Assembly: GCA_037974665.1 (NCBI GenBank)
Contig: CM075766.1
Coordinates: 51,592,569-51,656,568, forward strand
Direction of reading: 5' to 3'
DNA length: 64,000 bases
Source: Ehretia macrophylla
Lineage: Eukaryota > Streptophyta > Magnoliopsida > Boraginales > Ehretiaceae
Shown: positions 10,946-21,142 of the stretch, piece by piece
Layout of the letters: the number at the start of each line of letters is the position of its first letter
Numbering within the stretch: position 1 is the first letter of the stretch
Notes under the pieces: model-generated
Told to the model about the DNA's origin: nothing
Seen by the model: only the letters and a program-made list of their open reading frames with translations
Database searches by the model: none
Translations under genes and position numbers: made by a program

Positions 10946-11862
10946 TTACTTCATACCTTGTTCTATCAAACAAGCTTGTAAATACCTTTCAGGTCCAAGT
11001 TTCTCTGAAATTTTTCCTTTGGTTAGCGGGAAAGGCTCACCTGCCTTGATCATGCTCGGTCTACTGATGTATCTATCAATAATAGAAGCATTCACGGGTT
11101 GTGTCCTTGGTCAGTACGATGGAGGAGTGAGGCTCGTTCTTCCACGATTGGTAGTACTCATTCCAGAATGAGGGAAGGGGTTTCATCGGTAGACTTTTTT
11201 AGGGTGCTTCCATTACAACGACTTCACTCTGAGGCCTCTCACCTACCCCATGATTCTACCTGGTTGCTTCATTGTGATTATTGCCCGGTGAGTGTGAAGT
11301 CAAAGTGGGAAAAAAAGATGCGATCGGGACCATTCTAACAGAGCTTAGGGTGGAATAGACCGACTTGATATAATGGATGGCACTTTATTGAATTTTAGGG
11401 CAAAAGAGGACACTACCTTTATTCATTCATTTATTCACCTCTGCCCCTATCCCCGTTAGGGGGTTCTGATCTCGATCAAATACAACTTACTATTCTTTTA
11501 CGGTTGATGCGATCGGTAATGTGTTTTATGATGGGAGTGGGTCAGCCTTGGATAATTCTGGTTGATTCTTCAGTGAGGCATTAAGGAATCTCACATTGAT
11601 TGAAGTCTTTGATCTTCCCCGGTCAGTCAAAAGAAGATGAGTAAGTTGATCGGGGATAGGTAGGTGGTAGAGGCGCTGAACTACATTACAAAGATCATGC
11701 CTAAATGCAGCCGTGATCTTATATACGATACCACCAGATGCACCTTGGTACTTTTCCATCCGCCAATCAAGGCTAGTGGAGTGAAGGGAGACAAAAAAGG
11801 TGAGCGCCCCTACGCGAGCCTTATTGAAAAGGCCTCTTACTATAGATAGGGTGTTAGCGCTT

Positions 11863-11909
11863 TACTAATAAGATAGAAAGGGGCAAGCCAAAACATTCCT
11901 AACAAGTTG
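11863..11909 (+). repeat. Direct repeat, copy 1
   Basis: CTAATAAGATAGAAAGGGGC followed by AAGCCAAAACATTCCTAAC and AAGTTG. It recurs with few changes at 12754-12799, about 890 bp downstream and just before the rps4 pseudogene. Confidence 0.75.
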
Positions 11910-12226
11910 GTGAGTTCAGCTTTCGGGGCTACCTACTTTTGGGCTTATGTATGTAATATATAAAGAAGAGCCCTCTTAGGGCCTTTTTGTTTAAGGGTTG
12001 TTCACCTTTTGAATAGAAAAAAGTGGGAGAGCGGATGTGATTTCGGTAAACCGATGCATGAGCTGAGGCATCCATATCCCGCTGACCCTCCGAAAAAGTA
12101 AGGTCGTAAAGCGGTTCATAGGAAAGAAGAAGCAAGCAGAGTCAAAGGCAGGTCAAACTCATATAAGCAGAGGGGGAGAAACATTCATGAAAAGCGAGAA
12201 GCCGTGCCGTGGGGGGCTGACCAACT

Positions 12227-12595
12227 ATGAATAGATCTTACTTACGGGTAAGAGTAGGAACATCTATTAGTCCGTATCATGGGTCTACTTGTTGCAAAAG
12301 ACGAACATCCCCATTCCAAAACATTCACATAGGTCCTCTGGCAGACATCGTAAAGGAGACGAAAATAGTCTATTTGCCTTTACAATATTCCAGAATGTAT
12401 CATGGCTCTATCTATTCATTTTTTTTCAAAAAAAAAGAGTTCTGCATCTCTTCGGGGCTAGGGGAACAAATAGGCGTGGGGAAGAGGGATAAGGGGGCTA
12501 CGAGCCCTCTCCCGTTGTTGTTCCTGGACTATTCATCCCTTCCTTCCCCTACGCTCGACTCGGTGAGATCAGATTTCTCAAACGAAGTGAAGTGA
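12227..12595 (+). CDS. Unrecognised 122-codon frame in NUMT
   Basis: This is the longest open frame in block 1 apart from rps4. It begins MNRSYLRVRVGTSISPYHG and is Lys/Arg- and Ser-rich, with an FFFKKKEF run coming from a T/A homopolymer tract. No family is recognised. It may be a fragment of a mitochondrial open frame or simply chance in spacer DNA, and there is no evidence of expression. The frame ends 273 bp before the rps4 start. Confidence 0.2.
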   Translation: MNRSYLRVRVGTSISPYHGSTCCKRRTSPFQNIHIGPLADIVKETKIVYLPLQYSRMYHGSIYSFFFKKKEFCISSGLGEQIGVGKRDKGATSPLPLLFLDYSSLPSPTLDSVRSDFSNEVK

Positions 12596-12753
12596 TAGGA
12601 AGAGAAGATTGCTGGGCGGAGATATTTATTCATTAAAGCCCCTTGTATAGTAAGGGGAACCCGAAAGTGCGCTCCTGCGCACCAGCTGAAGAAATGAGCT
12701 TTGGAAGCTTACCTTATTATTATTAAAAGGGGAAAGGGTTCTAAACCTATCAA

Positions 12754-12799
12754 CCTAATAAGAAGAGAGGGGCAAGCCAAAACACTCCTAACAAGTTGT
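12754..12799 (+). repeat. Direct repeat, copy 2
   Basis: Second copy of the roughly 47-bp repeat at 11863-11909 (shared AAGCCAAAACA and TCCTAACAAGTTG). It sits about 70 bp upstream of the rps4 start. Confidence 0.75.
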
Positions 12800-12867
12800 T
12801 GGATCCAAGTAGCTCATTCTCCATCCGCCTGCCAGCAGCAGAGGGGGTTCGATTCCCGCTATACGCA
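12800..12867 (+). other. tRNA-like leader (t-element) before rps4
   Basis: The sequence ending GGGGGTTCGATTCCCGCTA looks like a tRNA T-arm, followed by a short 3' tail. It lies directly before the rps4 start codon. I do not see a full cloverleaf or an anticodon arm. In plant mitochondria such tRNA-like elements can act as RNA processing signals; here it would be a relic carried with the gene. Confidence 0.4.
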
Positions 12868-13933
12868 ATGTGGCGAAAAAGACTGATTCAACGAGATCTG
12901 CCCTGTCTACATTAAGATTTAAAACTTGTCGTCTACTTTCAGGAAATTTTTGGAATAGAGAACTAACAATAATACAACGCCGCATTCTATGAAGATTAAG
13001 AAACAAGAAGAGATCTATTAAGAGAAAGATTTATTCGAGAGAAAATCTTAACAATTACATTCAATTACAAACTACACGAATGTTGTCCCTTTTTCATGGA
13101 GATTTACCCATCACAAAGATGCACAGAGGAACATAATGAACTTCACATATCCATTTTCTACTCAATCCAGAAACAAGATTGGATGTTATTCCGGTTCGTC
13201 TCCATTTTTGTGAAACTATTCCTCAAGCAAGGCAGCCAATAAGTCATCGAAAGGTTTGTGTGAATAATGGAATGGTAAGAATTACTCATTTTAAAGTGTC
13301 CCATGGTGATATAATATCTTTTCAAGAAAATGATGTGAGAACCCGCGGTGAAGAAATAAGGAGATCTTTCTATATCGAAATATCAGTTGAAAAAATAATA
13401 GGCAAATTCCTGGATCACCCGGTAAGAATGTGGAGAAGAACCAAACTAGAATTGTTCCGCCTACTCAAAACTAAGAGAGGATGCCACCTACTACTAAAAT
13501 CCCACTTTTTACAACAGTTGCATTCTTCTATGCAAGAAGAAGACTTAGAAAGAACAAAGAAGTTTGGATTAGGCAGTTCTTGCGCTGAGCACAACAGAAT
13601 GAAGAGGAATTTGTATAATTTCAAATCCCTATTCTTATCGAAGAGAAAGAACGAGAAAACCGAAATATTCCTACTCGAACAAGAAGTCCTATAGTTTATA
13701 ACTCTTCTTTATATAGTAATTCCACCTATTGCTCCGCATCCCTCCATCAGAAAACTATGAAGAGAAAAATCAAAAGGATCGAACTACCTACTCATTATTC
13801 GGAGGTGAATCATAGAACACCAAAAGCTGTGGTACCTTATGGACCTAACATAGGTCACATCCCTCACGACTTAGGATTGAAAGATCTAAACCTTCTTCTT
13901 CGGAGCGGAAACGTACATGGCCAAAACATATAA
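12868..13933 (+). pseudogene. rps4: rps4 pseudogene (mitochondrial ribosomal protein S4)
   Basis: Mitochondrial rps4 encodes a small-subunit ribosomal protein, about 350 residues in plants; this copy spans 1,066 bp, nearly full length. The start ATG at 12868 opens MWRKRLIQRDL, like the plant N-terminus. Recognisable blocks follow: RFKTCRLLSGN, LTIIQRR, IPVRLHFCETIPQARQPISH, CVNNGMVRITHFKVSHGDI (the S4 RNA-binding fold), HPVRMWRRTK, and the C-terminal HIPHDLGLKDLNLLL and GQNI before TAA. It is broken: there is a small length change near codon 14, stops at 12990-12992 and again near 13135, and a frame change near 13660. The longest open stretch is 13179-13694. Several arginine codons appear changed by C-to-T or G-to-A, as expected after CpG decay in the nucleus. 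Comparison is with the remembered plant protein. Confidence 0.92.
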
Positions 13934-14242
13934 AGATCGATGTAGTCGCTCATAGGGACATATCTATTTGGATAGAGGATAATGACAATCGATTCACAGA
14001 TAGATCTCTCTCCATATAGATAGGTATCTCCATTGATAAAGATAAAGATAGGGATCCATCTACATCTTGATTCACTATTTCCATTTTTTTCTTAATCCTG
14101 ATTGATTGCCTTTTTTATGACAAGTTTTAAATCTTAATGCAGGCAAGGAAACATTGTTTTTCAATTATTACTTGCTGGGTCAGAGCGTAGACGAACGAGC
14201 AGAGCCTAGGAAACAAGGAAGCCCGTCATAGAGCTATCGACT
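13934..14242. other. Mitochondrial-type spacer, no gene seen
   Basis: Sequence after rps4, with a GATA-rich stretch at about 13965-14060. It ends at the LTR terminus TGTCACGACCCC. The last five bases are CGACT. Confidence 0.6.
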
Positions 14243-14403
14243 TGTCACGACCCCATTTCGCTAATAAGGTATTTGATACCACCGTGAGCCTAATAACCCT
14301 AGTTATTCCTACACCGTTCAATTTAGGGTCGTGATGCCACGAACTTAAGAAGATCATTCTTCCTAAGTCTGCTAAGGCTCATTACGTTAGCCCGTGCACT
14401 ATT

Positions 14404-15005
14404 TGTAAGAATATAACCAATTTTCCAGAAACGTCTTAACAACAATCAAGTAGAAAGACAACACTACTCGTTATAACAATTCAATATAACACTTACAAGA
14501 TAATTGTCCCACCGTGTGCTCTCAAGATTAGAGCTTCAATGGCTTTTGGACTTACAAGAAGAATACAAGAAAGAAAGACTAACTTAGGATTGTGTTTGGA
14601 GTTGTGTTGTGGATAAAAATGATGAACTAATGCATGCCTATTTATAGAATTCAGTTAGCCCGCCACAGGAGACTTTCCTATCAAACATTTCAATCTTGGT
14701 TGGCTTTACCAACCATGTTCAAAGTATTAGCCACCCATATTTATCACATGGGTGGCTACAATTAACCACATGGGTGACTAGCATCCAAGTCAACTTCTAG
14801 GAAGTTTCCTTTGGTCAAGTAGGCTAACTTTAGCATTGTATCATCCCGACGTCATCTTAGGTAATTCCAAATTTCCGAACTTCTTTCTTGTAGCCATCGC
14901 GATCTCTTTTGACCTCATCGACGTTTAAGTCGGAATCATTAATTTATGCTACCATATAATTAACGATACTTATTATGAAGAGGTGGATATTGACATATAT
15001 CAACA
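14404..15005 (-). repeat. 3' LTR of Copia element
   Basis: 602 bp, paired with 19142-19743. TG...CA termini on the minus strand would read TGTTGATATATG...TTCTTACA. Confidence 0.95.
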
Positions 15006-15032
15006 CCCCCCTCAATGTTCACCTCATGTTGA

Positions 15033-18000
15033 CTAAGCTAGTGGGCCAACACCCAAAGTTTGAAGATGCGTGCTCAATTGGATGCTCCCCAACGCTTTAG
15101 TGAAGATATCTGCACAATTATCTTCTGTAGGGCAGTACTCCACGTAGATTTCACCTTCCTCAATCAGTTCCCTTACATAGTGATACTGAATCTCTATGTG
15201 TTTTGTTCTAGCATGAAATACCGGATTATTTGACATGGCTATACAACTCTGACTGTCACATTTCAACATTGTTGCTTCCTCTATTGGAATGCCAATATCA
15301 GTCATGTTGCGTCGTAGCCAAACAGCTTCACAGGATGCTACACAAGCAGCCTTGTATTCTGCCTCCGTTGATGAAAGTGCAACGGTGGGTTGCTTCTTAC
15401 TAGCCCATGAGATGACTCCACCACCGAATGTGAATACGTAACCTGTAACAGATTTTCTTGAGTCAATATCACCAGCCCAGTCTGAGTCACAGTACCCAGA
15501 TAAAGTATCTCCAGACTTGTATGATATCCCATACTCCAACGTGCCTTTGAGATATTTGAGGATCCGCATCCCTGCTTGCCAGTGACTTTGTTTCGGTTTA
15601 TTTGAAAACCGATTGAGAACTCCCACAACATAACTAATATCAGGTCTTGTGTTACAAAGGAAGATTAAACTTCCCACCAACCTTCTGTAGAGCTTGTTAT
15701 CAACTTGTTCTGAAGGATCGTCAATTGATAACTTTGTATTCACTTTCATCGGGGTGACAACTGATTTGCACTCGGACATACCAAATGCAGTCAGAAGCTC
15801 ACGAACATATCGTTGCTGCGAGATGAAGATCGTATGAGGTTTGTGCCATACCTCGATTCCCAAGCAATAATGAAGAAGACCAAGATTTGTCATTTCAAAT
15901 TTTTGGCTCAACCATTCTTGCATCTTCCGAATATTATCTTCATGGTCACCAGTGATTACAAGATCATCCACATATAGGACTACAATTACCTTCTTTCCTT
16001 GTTCACTTAGAACATACAAGTTGGCCTCTGATTTGCTTCTACAGAAACCATGTTGCAAGAAGAAAGAGTCTATATGTTTGTACCAAGCTCGTGGTGCTTG
16101 CTTTAACCCATATAAAGCCTTTTTCAATTTGCAGACTTTTTCTTCTTCACCTGGTATTTGGAAGCCAGGGGGTTGTGCAATGTAGACTTCTTCTTCAAGT
16201 TGCCCATTAAGAAAAGCTGACTTGACATCCATTTGATGTACAATCCATTCATAATGCGCGGCAGCTGCAACAACTAGCCTGATTGTTGACATTTTTGCTG
16301 TTGGAGAAAAGGTTTCATATACATCAAAACCTTCGACTTGCGAAAATCCTTGTGCTACAAGGCGTGCCTTGTATTTTTCAAGACTTCCATCTGCCTTGTA
16401 CTTCACTTTCCAGATCCATTTGGTGCCGATAATTTTTCTATTCGGTGGCTTTTCAACGATCTCCCAAGTATCATTTTTCATGATACTATCATACTCGGCT
16501 TGCATAGCTGCTCTCCAATTTGGATCTGACATGGCTTCCTCCACAGTTACCGGTTCTTTTACCGTCTTGATGATTTGGGTCATCAAAGCCATGTTTACTA
16601 GTTGTTGTCCTGATCTGTTATGCTCATCTATTCTCTTTGATCGTCTTAGTCCATCAGGACATGGACTATCATCAGTAATTCCTGGATTTCTTCCATCAAA
16701 GAGCTGTTGGAACCATTTTGGTTGTGGCTTCCTTGTGGGTACAACAGGTTGGTCTTTAGTCTCCTTATCATTAGAGACTTCTTCATTGTTCAACGGTCGT
16801 TGTTCAGGCACTTGGTGGATTACTTCATCAGTTGATGACGAAATGGCAGGACCGCTATCCTCCATTGAGTGTGGTCGCTCATTAAACACCACATCTCGGC
16901 TTATGATCACCTTCTTGGCCTCTACATCATAGAGTCTGTATGCTTTAGACTCTTCACTATATCCCAAGAAAATGCCCTTCTTGCTCTTGTCATCCAATTT
17001 CTTTCGATTTTCATTTGGAATGTGTACAAAACATTCACACCCAAATTTTCTTAAATGAGACACAGAAGGTTTCGTACCATAATAAGCCTCATTAGGAGTC
17101 TTATCGTTGAGTGCCCTGGTTGAGCACCGATTGAGGATGTATACCGCTGTGTTGACTGCTTCAGCCCAGAATGTGTCAGGTAGGCCAGCACCTTTCAACA
17201 TGCATCGAGCCATTTCTACAATTGTTCAATTTCTTCGTTCCATAACTCCATTTTGTTGTGGTGTGTATGGAGCAGTCAATTGGCGCTTAATCCCAAGCTT
17301 GTTGCAGTAGTTGGTGAACTCTGTAGAACAGAATTCCCTCCCACGATCGGTACGAAGTTTCTTCAACTGAGTTGTGTTCTCATTTGTCATAAGTTTGTGC
17401 CACACTTTAAACTTTTCAAGAGCATCAGCCTTGTCCCGAAGGAAGTACACCTACATCTTCCTACTATAATCGTCGACTAACAGCATAAAGTAGGAAGATC
17501 CTCCCAACGCCGTCGTAGTCATTTTTCCGCAGAGGTCAGCATGTACCAACTCTAGAGGATCCTTTGATTGGTTATGACTCTCTTTGGGAAATGACTGTCT
17601 ATGTTGCTTGCCCAGCATACAAGCTTCACATGGTCCTTCAATTTCTTCAATTGAAGGCAAGTCGGCCACCATCTTCTTCTTTTGCATTTCCTTTAACACA
17701 GGATAGGAAATGTGCCCGAATCTTTCATGCCAAAGTTGACTTGTTTTGGCATCCACGACAGCAGAAAGAGAGCTGATTTCGTAAAGATTATTTTTGCGAA
17801 TACCTTTACTTACGATATTTTGATCCTTATCAAGAATCAAAGCTTCCGTTTTCTTGAACCGCACTTCTAGATCATTATCTGTAATAGCAGCTACAGATAG
17901 CAAATTTCTGGTGATCTGGGGTACAAAGAGTACGTTGGACAGCTTCTTGCTTCCTCCATCTTTAGACACGAGCGAGATGGTTCCAGTGCCCTCAATAGGA

Positions 18001-19082
18001 CACCTAGCATTATTCCCGACGATAACATTCATTGGTTCTTGTAGAGGTTTTATGGAGTCATATAACTCCTTCTTGTTGGTCATGTGTCAGGAAGCTCTAC
18101 TATCTAACACCCATGCACTTGTTTGATGTACATGTACGCTAGTACACGTTTCTTCCTATACATCTGTTACAGTAAACAGATGCACTTCCGTTTCAGCCTT
18201 ATTGGCAGATTCTTTATTTCTCCAATTTGGCTTTAAAGTTTCGTTCTTCTCGTCATGGATTCGTTTCCTGGAATCTTTGACAGCATGACCTTTCTTATTG
18301 CAGTAGTAGCACGATCCAGAGAACGTCTTCTTATTTGCTTTCTTCTTTTCTTCTTGGTTACTCCTCGCCTTGGCTGTAAAGGCAGAGTCAAGTTGATTTT
18401 CTCTGCTCTTCAGCCTAATCTCCTCCTCCATCAACATGGCAGTGAATTCTTCAAACGTCAAAGGAGGAATGTGAACTTGTGTATTGAGTGCTGTCACAAG
18501 GCCGTCAAATTTTGGAGGCAACACTCTAATGCACCTTCGAGCTAGTTCCTCGGTTGATTTGGCAATACCAACTGCAGCCATTTGATCACGTAGGTTTTTC
18601 ATCCTACTGATAAATGACTCAGCTGCTTCATCTTCACTTAATCTCTCAGCAGCTAACTGATTCTCCAAGTTCTGAATGCGAGTCTGGTTCCTTGTTTCAT
18701 ACTGATTTCTCAGTATGTTCCAAGCTTCAGTTGCCTTGGTTGTGTGTTGAATTAGAGTAAGAACGGAATCTTGAACACTTGTTACAATTGCACAAAGTGC
18801 ATCAGCATTTCGTCTCCTCCATTCTTTAACAAGCTGAGGATCTGGAGGTGTGACCTTTTTTGTGTCATCTTCAGAACGGACTACAACTGGTTCTGCATCT
18901 GTGCCTAACACTGTATCAAGGAGTTCGTAGGAGTCCAGAACTGTAGTGATTTTGAACTTCCACAAAAGATAGTTCGTGCCATCAAGCTTTCCTTCTGTGA
19001 AGGTAGGGGGACGGATACGAATTGTTGGTACTAAACCAGAACTAGAACTGGTAGAAGAAGAACTAGCACCTTGGGTAGTCAT
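15033..19082 (-). pseudogene. Copia gag-pol region (broken fossil)
   Basis: Read on the minus strand, the polyprotein region shows Copia order: Gag with a zinc-knuckle region (about 19082-18160); protease and GAG-pre-integrase zone with a WHERFGH zinc-binding motif (about 18080-17640); integrase core (about 17600-16900); reverse transcriptase from about 16560 with the YVDD catalytic motif near 15965; and RNase H with DSDWAGD and SSTEAEY near 15480-15360. Placing integrase before reverse transcriptase separates Copia from Gypsy. Gag starts MTTQGASSSS. The region is almost full length but not intact: I see about three breaks. Several domains remain in long open stretches, consistent with the young LTR age. 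Confidence 0.93.
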
Positions 19083-19141
19083 AGTTGTTGAGCTTTACTA
19101 GACAAGATTGTTGTTAAGAGCCACTTAAGCTCTTGATACCA

Positions 19142-19743
19142 TGTAAGAATATAACCAATTTCCCAGAAACGTCTTAACAACAATCAAGTAGAAAGACAAC
19201 ACTACTCGTTATAACAATTCAATATAACACTTACAAGATAATTGTCCCACCGTGCGCTCTCAAGATTAGAGCTTCAATGGCTTCTGGACTTACAAGAAGA
19301 ATACAAGAAAGAAAGACTAACTTAGGATTGTGTTTGGAGTTGTGTTGTGGATAAAAATGATGAACTAATGCATGCCTATTTATAGAATTCAGTTTGCCCG
19401 CCACATGAGACTTTCCTATCAAACATTTCAATCTTGGTTGGCTTTACCAACCATGTTCAAAGTATTAGCCACCCATATTTATCACATGGGTGGCTACAAT
19501 TAACCACATGGGTGGCTAGCATCCAAGTCAACTTCTAGGAAGTTTCCTTTGGTCAAGTTGGCTAACTTTAGCATTGTATCATCCTGACGTCATCTTAGGT
19601 AATTCCAAATTTCCGAACTTCTTTCTTGTAGCCATCGCGATCTCTTTTGACCTCATCGACGTTTAAGTCGGAATCATTAATTTATGCTACCATATAATTA
19701 ACGATACTTATTATGAAGAGGTGGATATTGACATATATCAACA
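19142..19743 (-). repeat. 5' LTR of Copia element
   Basis: 602 bp, paired with 14404-15005, and bounded by the primer site on the inside and the CTATT duplication on the outside. Confidence 0.95.
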
Positions 19744-21142
19744 CTATTAACTACTAGGTTCCAAGTCATCACTTCATTAACAAGAAGTACGATTTTTACA
19801 AGAAGAACACCTAAAAGGTCAGAAATAATGGTCGATCATTTGGATATGATAAGGCCATTTTCCTTGATATACTCCATAAGCTTTGCGTCTTCTTTTGGTG
19901 ATCTTAATTCTCTTAGAATTACTCTTATCTATCTCCTATAACCTAAGCTTTTCTGAAATTGACATTCGATTTGCAGCTATAACATCATTGCTATAAATAA
20001 TCATTAACTTAGCGATATTATCATGATGAACATTAATTAGATCTAGAATTACCCGGTTCCACTTATTGAGGCCTAACACCGCAACAAGGTATTGGATAAG
20101 AACCAAATGACAAATGGCTAAGTCTTATAACCTTACACCTGCAATTACGTTCAAATCCTAAAGCTACAATTCTAAATCACAAGATAAGGACAAGAGTTAA
20201 ATATAAATCTAGGTATTATTTTGAAAACGTACCATAGCAACTTTAGCAAACACAATCAACCTAAGTGGGCTAATATCCCACCTCACGAGTTCTACCACAA
20301 TCAATCAAAAGTGTCATCATGCTAAACATACACAAAACAAGGTTTTAAACACAAGAAGGTACAAATCTAAGATAACATCGTTCCACAAGCATATAAGGCA
20401 TTAGGGTCAACTACGTGATCAACAACAGGCTCATCAGACACATACTCCACATAAACCACTTCGGACTTACCTGAAAACGTTAGCAAACGGGCATGAGTTT
20501 CAACAACTCAGTGAGGGAAATGCATAGGGAGGTTTTGAAATTCATTTTGTTTATGAAAACTCTTTTGAAAATATGCCATGCAACAATAAATATATAAAAA
20601 GTATAATTGCTCAAATAACACAACGTAAATAAACATTCATTAAAGGATACTTTCGCTGTGCTTCGCTGATGCCATCTCCTTATATCACCAACACGATCAT
20701 TTTCCCTATATACCAAGCAATACTTTGTAAGTATGCTACCTACGACCCACGCCCTATGAACACCCCCATTCATTCGGGTTAGGGAATAGAACATCGGTAG
20801 TCGTGTCATCGCCTGGCGAGCCCGACATTGCCCTTTGCAACATGAATGCTACCGCATCTGTTTTATGGTTGCAACCATCCGCTTCATTTTGCTTCGCTTT
20901 TCACATGATCATTTAACAAGTAACACGTACCCTTCACTTCGTTTTGCTTCGCTTTTCACATGACATTTAACAAGTAACACATTTTTACAACATTTAACAA
21001 ATAGGCACAAGAGAACGGGTAACGAAGTAGGTCACCCGTTCATTACTTATAACATATCATTGTTCTTGAAACAATTCCAGAAAATACACTAGACCATTGA
21101 TACTCTTTAACTTCATACTAGGCTTCAAGATGCAAGATAAAC
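19744..21142. other. Outer-element sequence between Copia and LARD copy 2
   Basis: Non-coding outer-element sequence. It contains the hairpin TGAGTTTCAACAACTCA at 20494-20510 and a two-fold repeat of the TTCGCTTTTCACATGA word (about 20895 and 20950). It ends with the TAAAC target of copy 2 (21138-21142). Confidence 0.7.
20494..20510 (-). promoter_or_regulatory. Hairpin in outer element, family counterpart
   Basis: On the minus strand CCCTCACTGAGTT, a short loop, then AACTCA. It occupies the same position relative to an acceptor-like TTTTCAGG (20470-20477) as the hairpin at 2771 in the LARD LTRs. The stem sequence differs but still pairs. Confidence 0.6.

Larger units (their letters stand above)
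10231..12226. other. Mitochondrial-type spacer with short repeats
   Basis: No gene recognised. Three diverged copies of the CTCTCCCTATCGGTCGAG word lie at about 10862-10945. One arm of a roughly 47-bp direct repeat is at 11863-11909. Confidence 0.6.
4216..14242. other. NUMT block 1 (mitochondrial-like DNA)
   Basis: About 10 kb of plant-mitochondrial-style sequence: several tRNA genes, an rps4 pseudogene, and long intergenic DNA with the mixed composition of angiosperm mitochondrial spacers. It abuts an LTR end at 4215 and a different LTR end at 14243. The decayed rps4 and the complete nuclear-type retroelements inserted in the tract indicate a nuclear copy. Blocks 1 and 2 may once have been contiguous, because the element between them has near-matching five-base flanks (CGACT and AGACT). 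Confidence 0.85.
14404..19743 (-). mobile_element. Complete Copia (Ty1) element, Tork-like
   Basis: A 5.34-kb LTR retrotransposon with 602-bp LTRs at 14404-15005 and 19142-19743 (TGTAAGAATATAACC...ATATATCAACA), flanked by the perfect target duplication CTATT (14399-14403 and 19744-19748). On the minus strand the primer site TGGTATCAAGAGC directly abuts the 5' LTR (19129-19141), and a purine tract ending GAGGGGGG (15006-15013) precedes the 3' LTR. By eye the two LTRs differ at about eight positions (1.3%). With the commonly used plant rate of 1.3e-8 per site per year this suggests roughly half a million years. It is inserted in the outer element. Confidence 0.95.

Noticed and set aside
11040-12230. 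A group II intron fragment of a nad gene
   Set aside because: I looked for a domain V hairpin (GAGCCGT...GTACGGTTC-like) and found no convincing match. AAGCCGTGCCGTGG near 12190 does not fold as required.
15952-18545. Plus-strand frames across the Copia coding region
   Set aside because: They are antisense shadows of gag-pol with no known domain.
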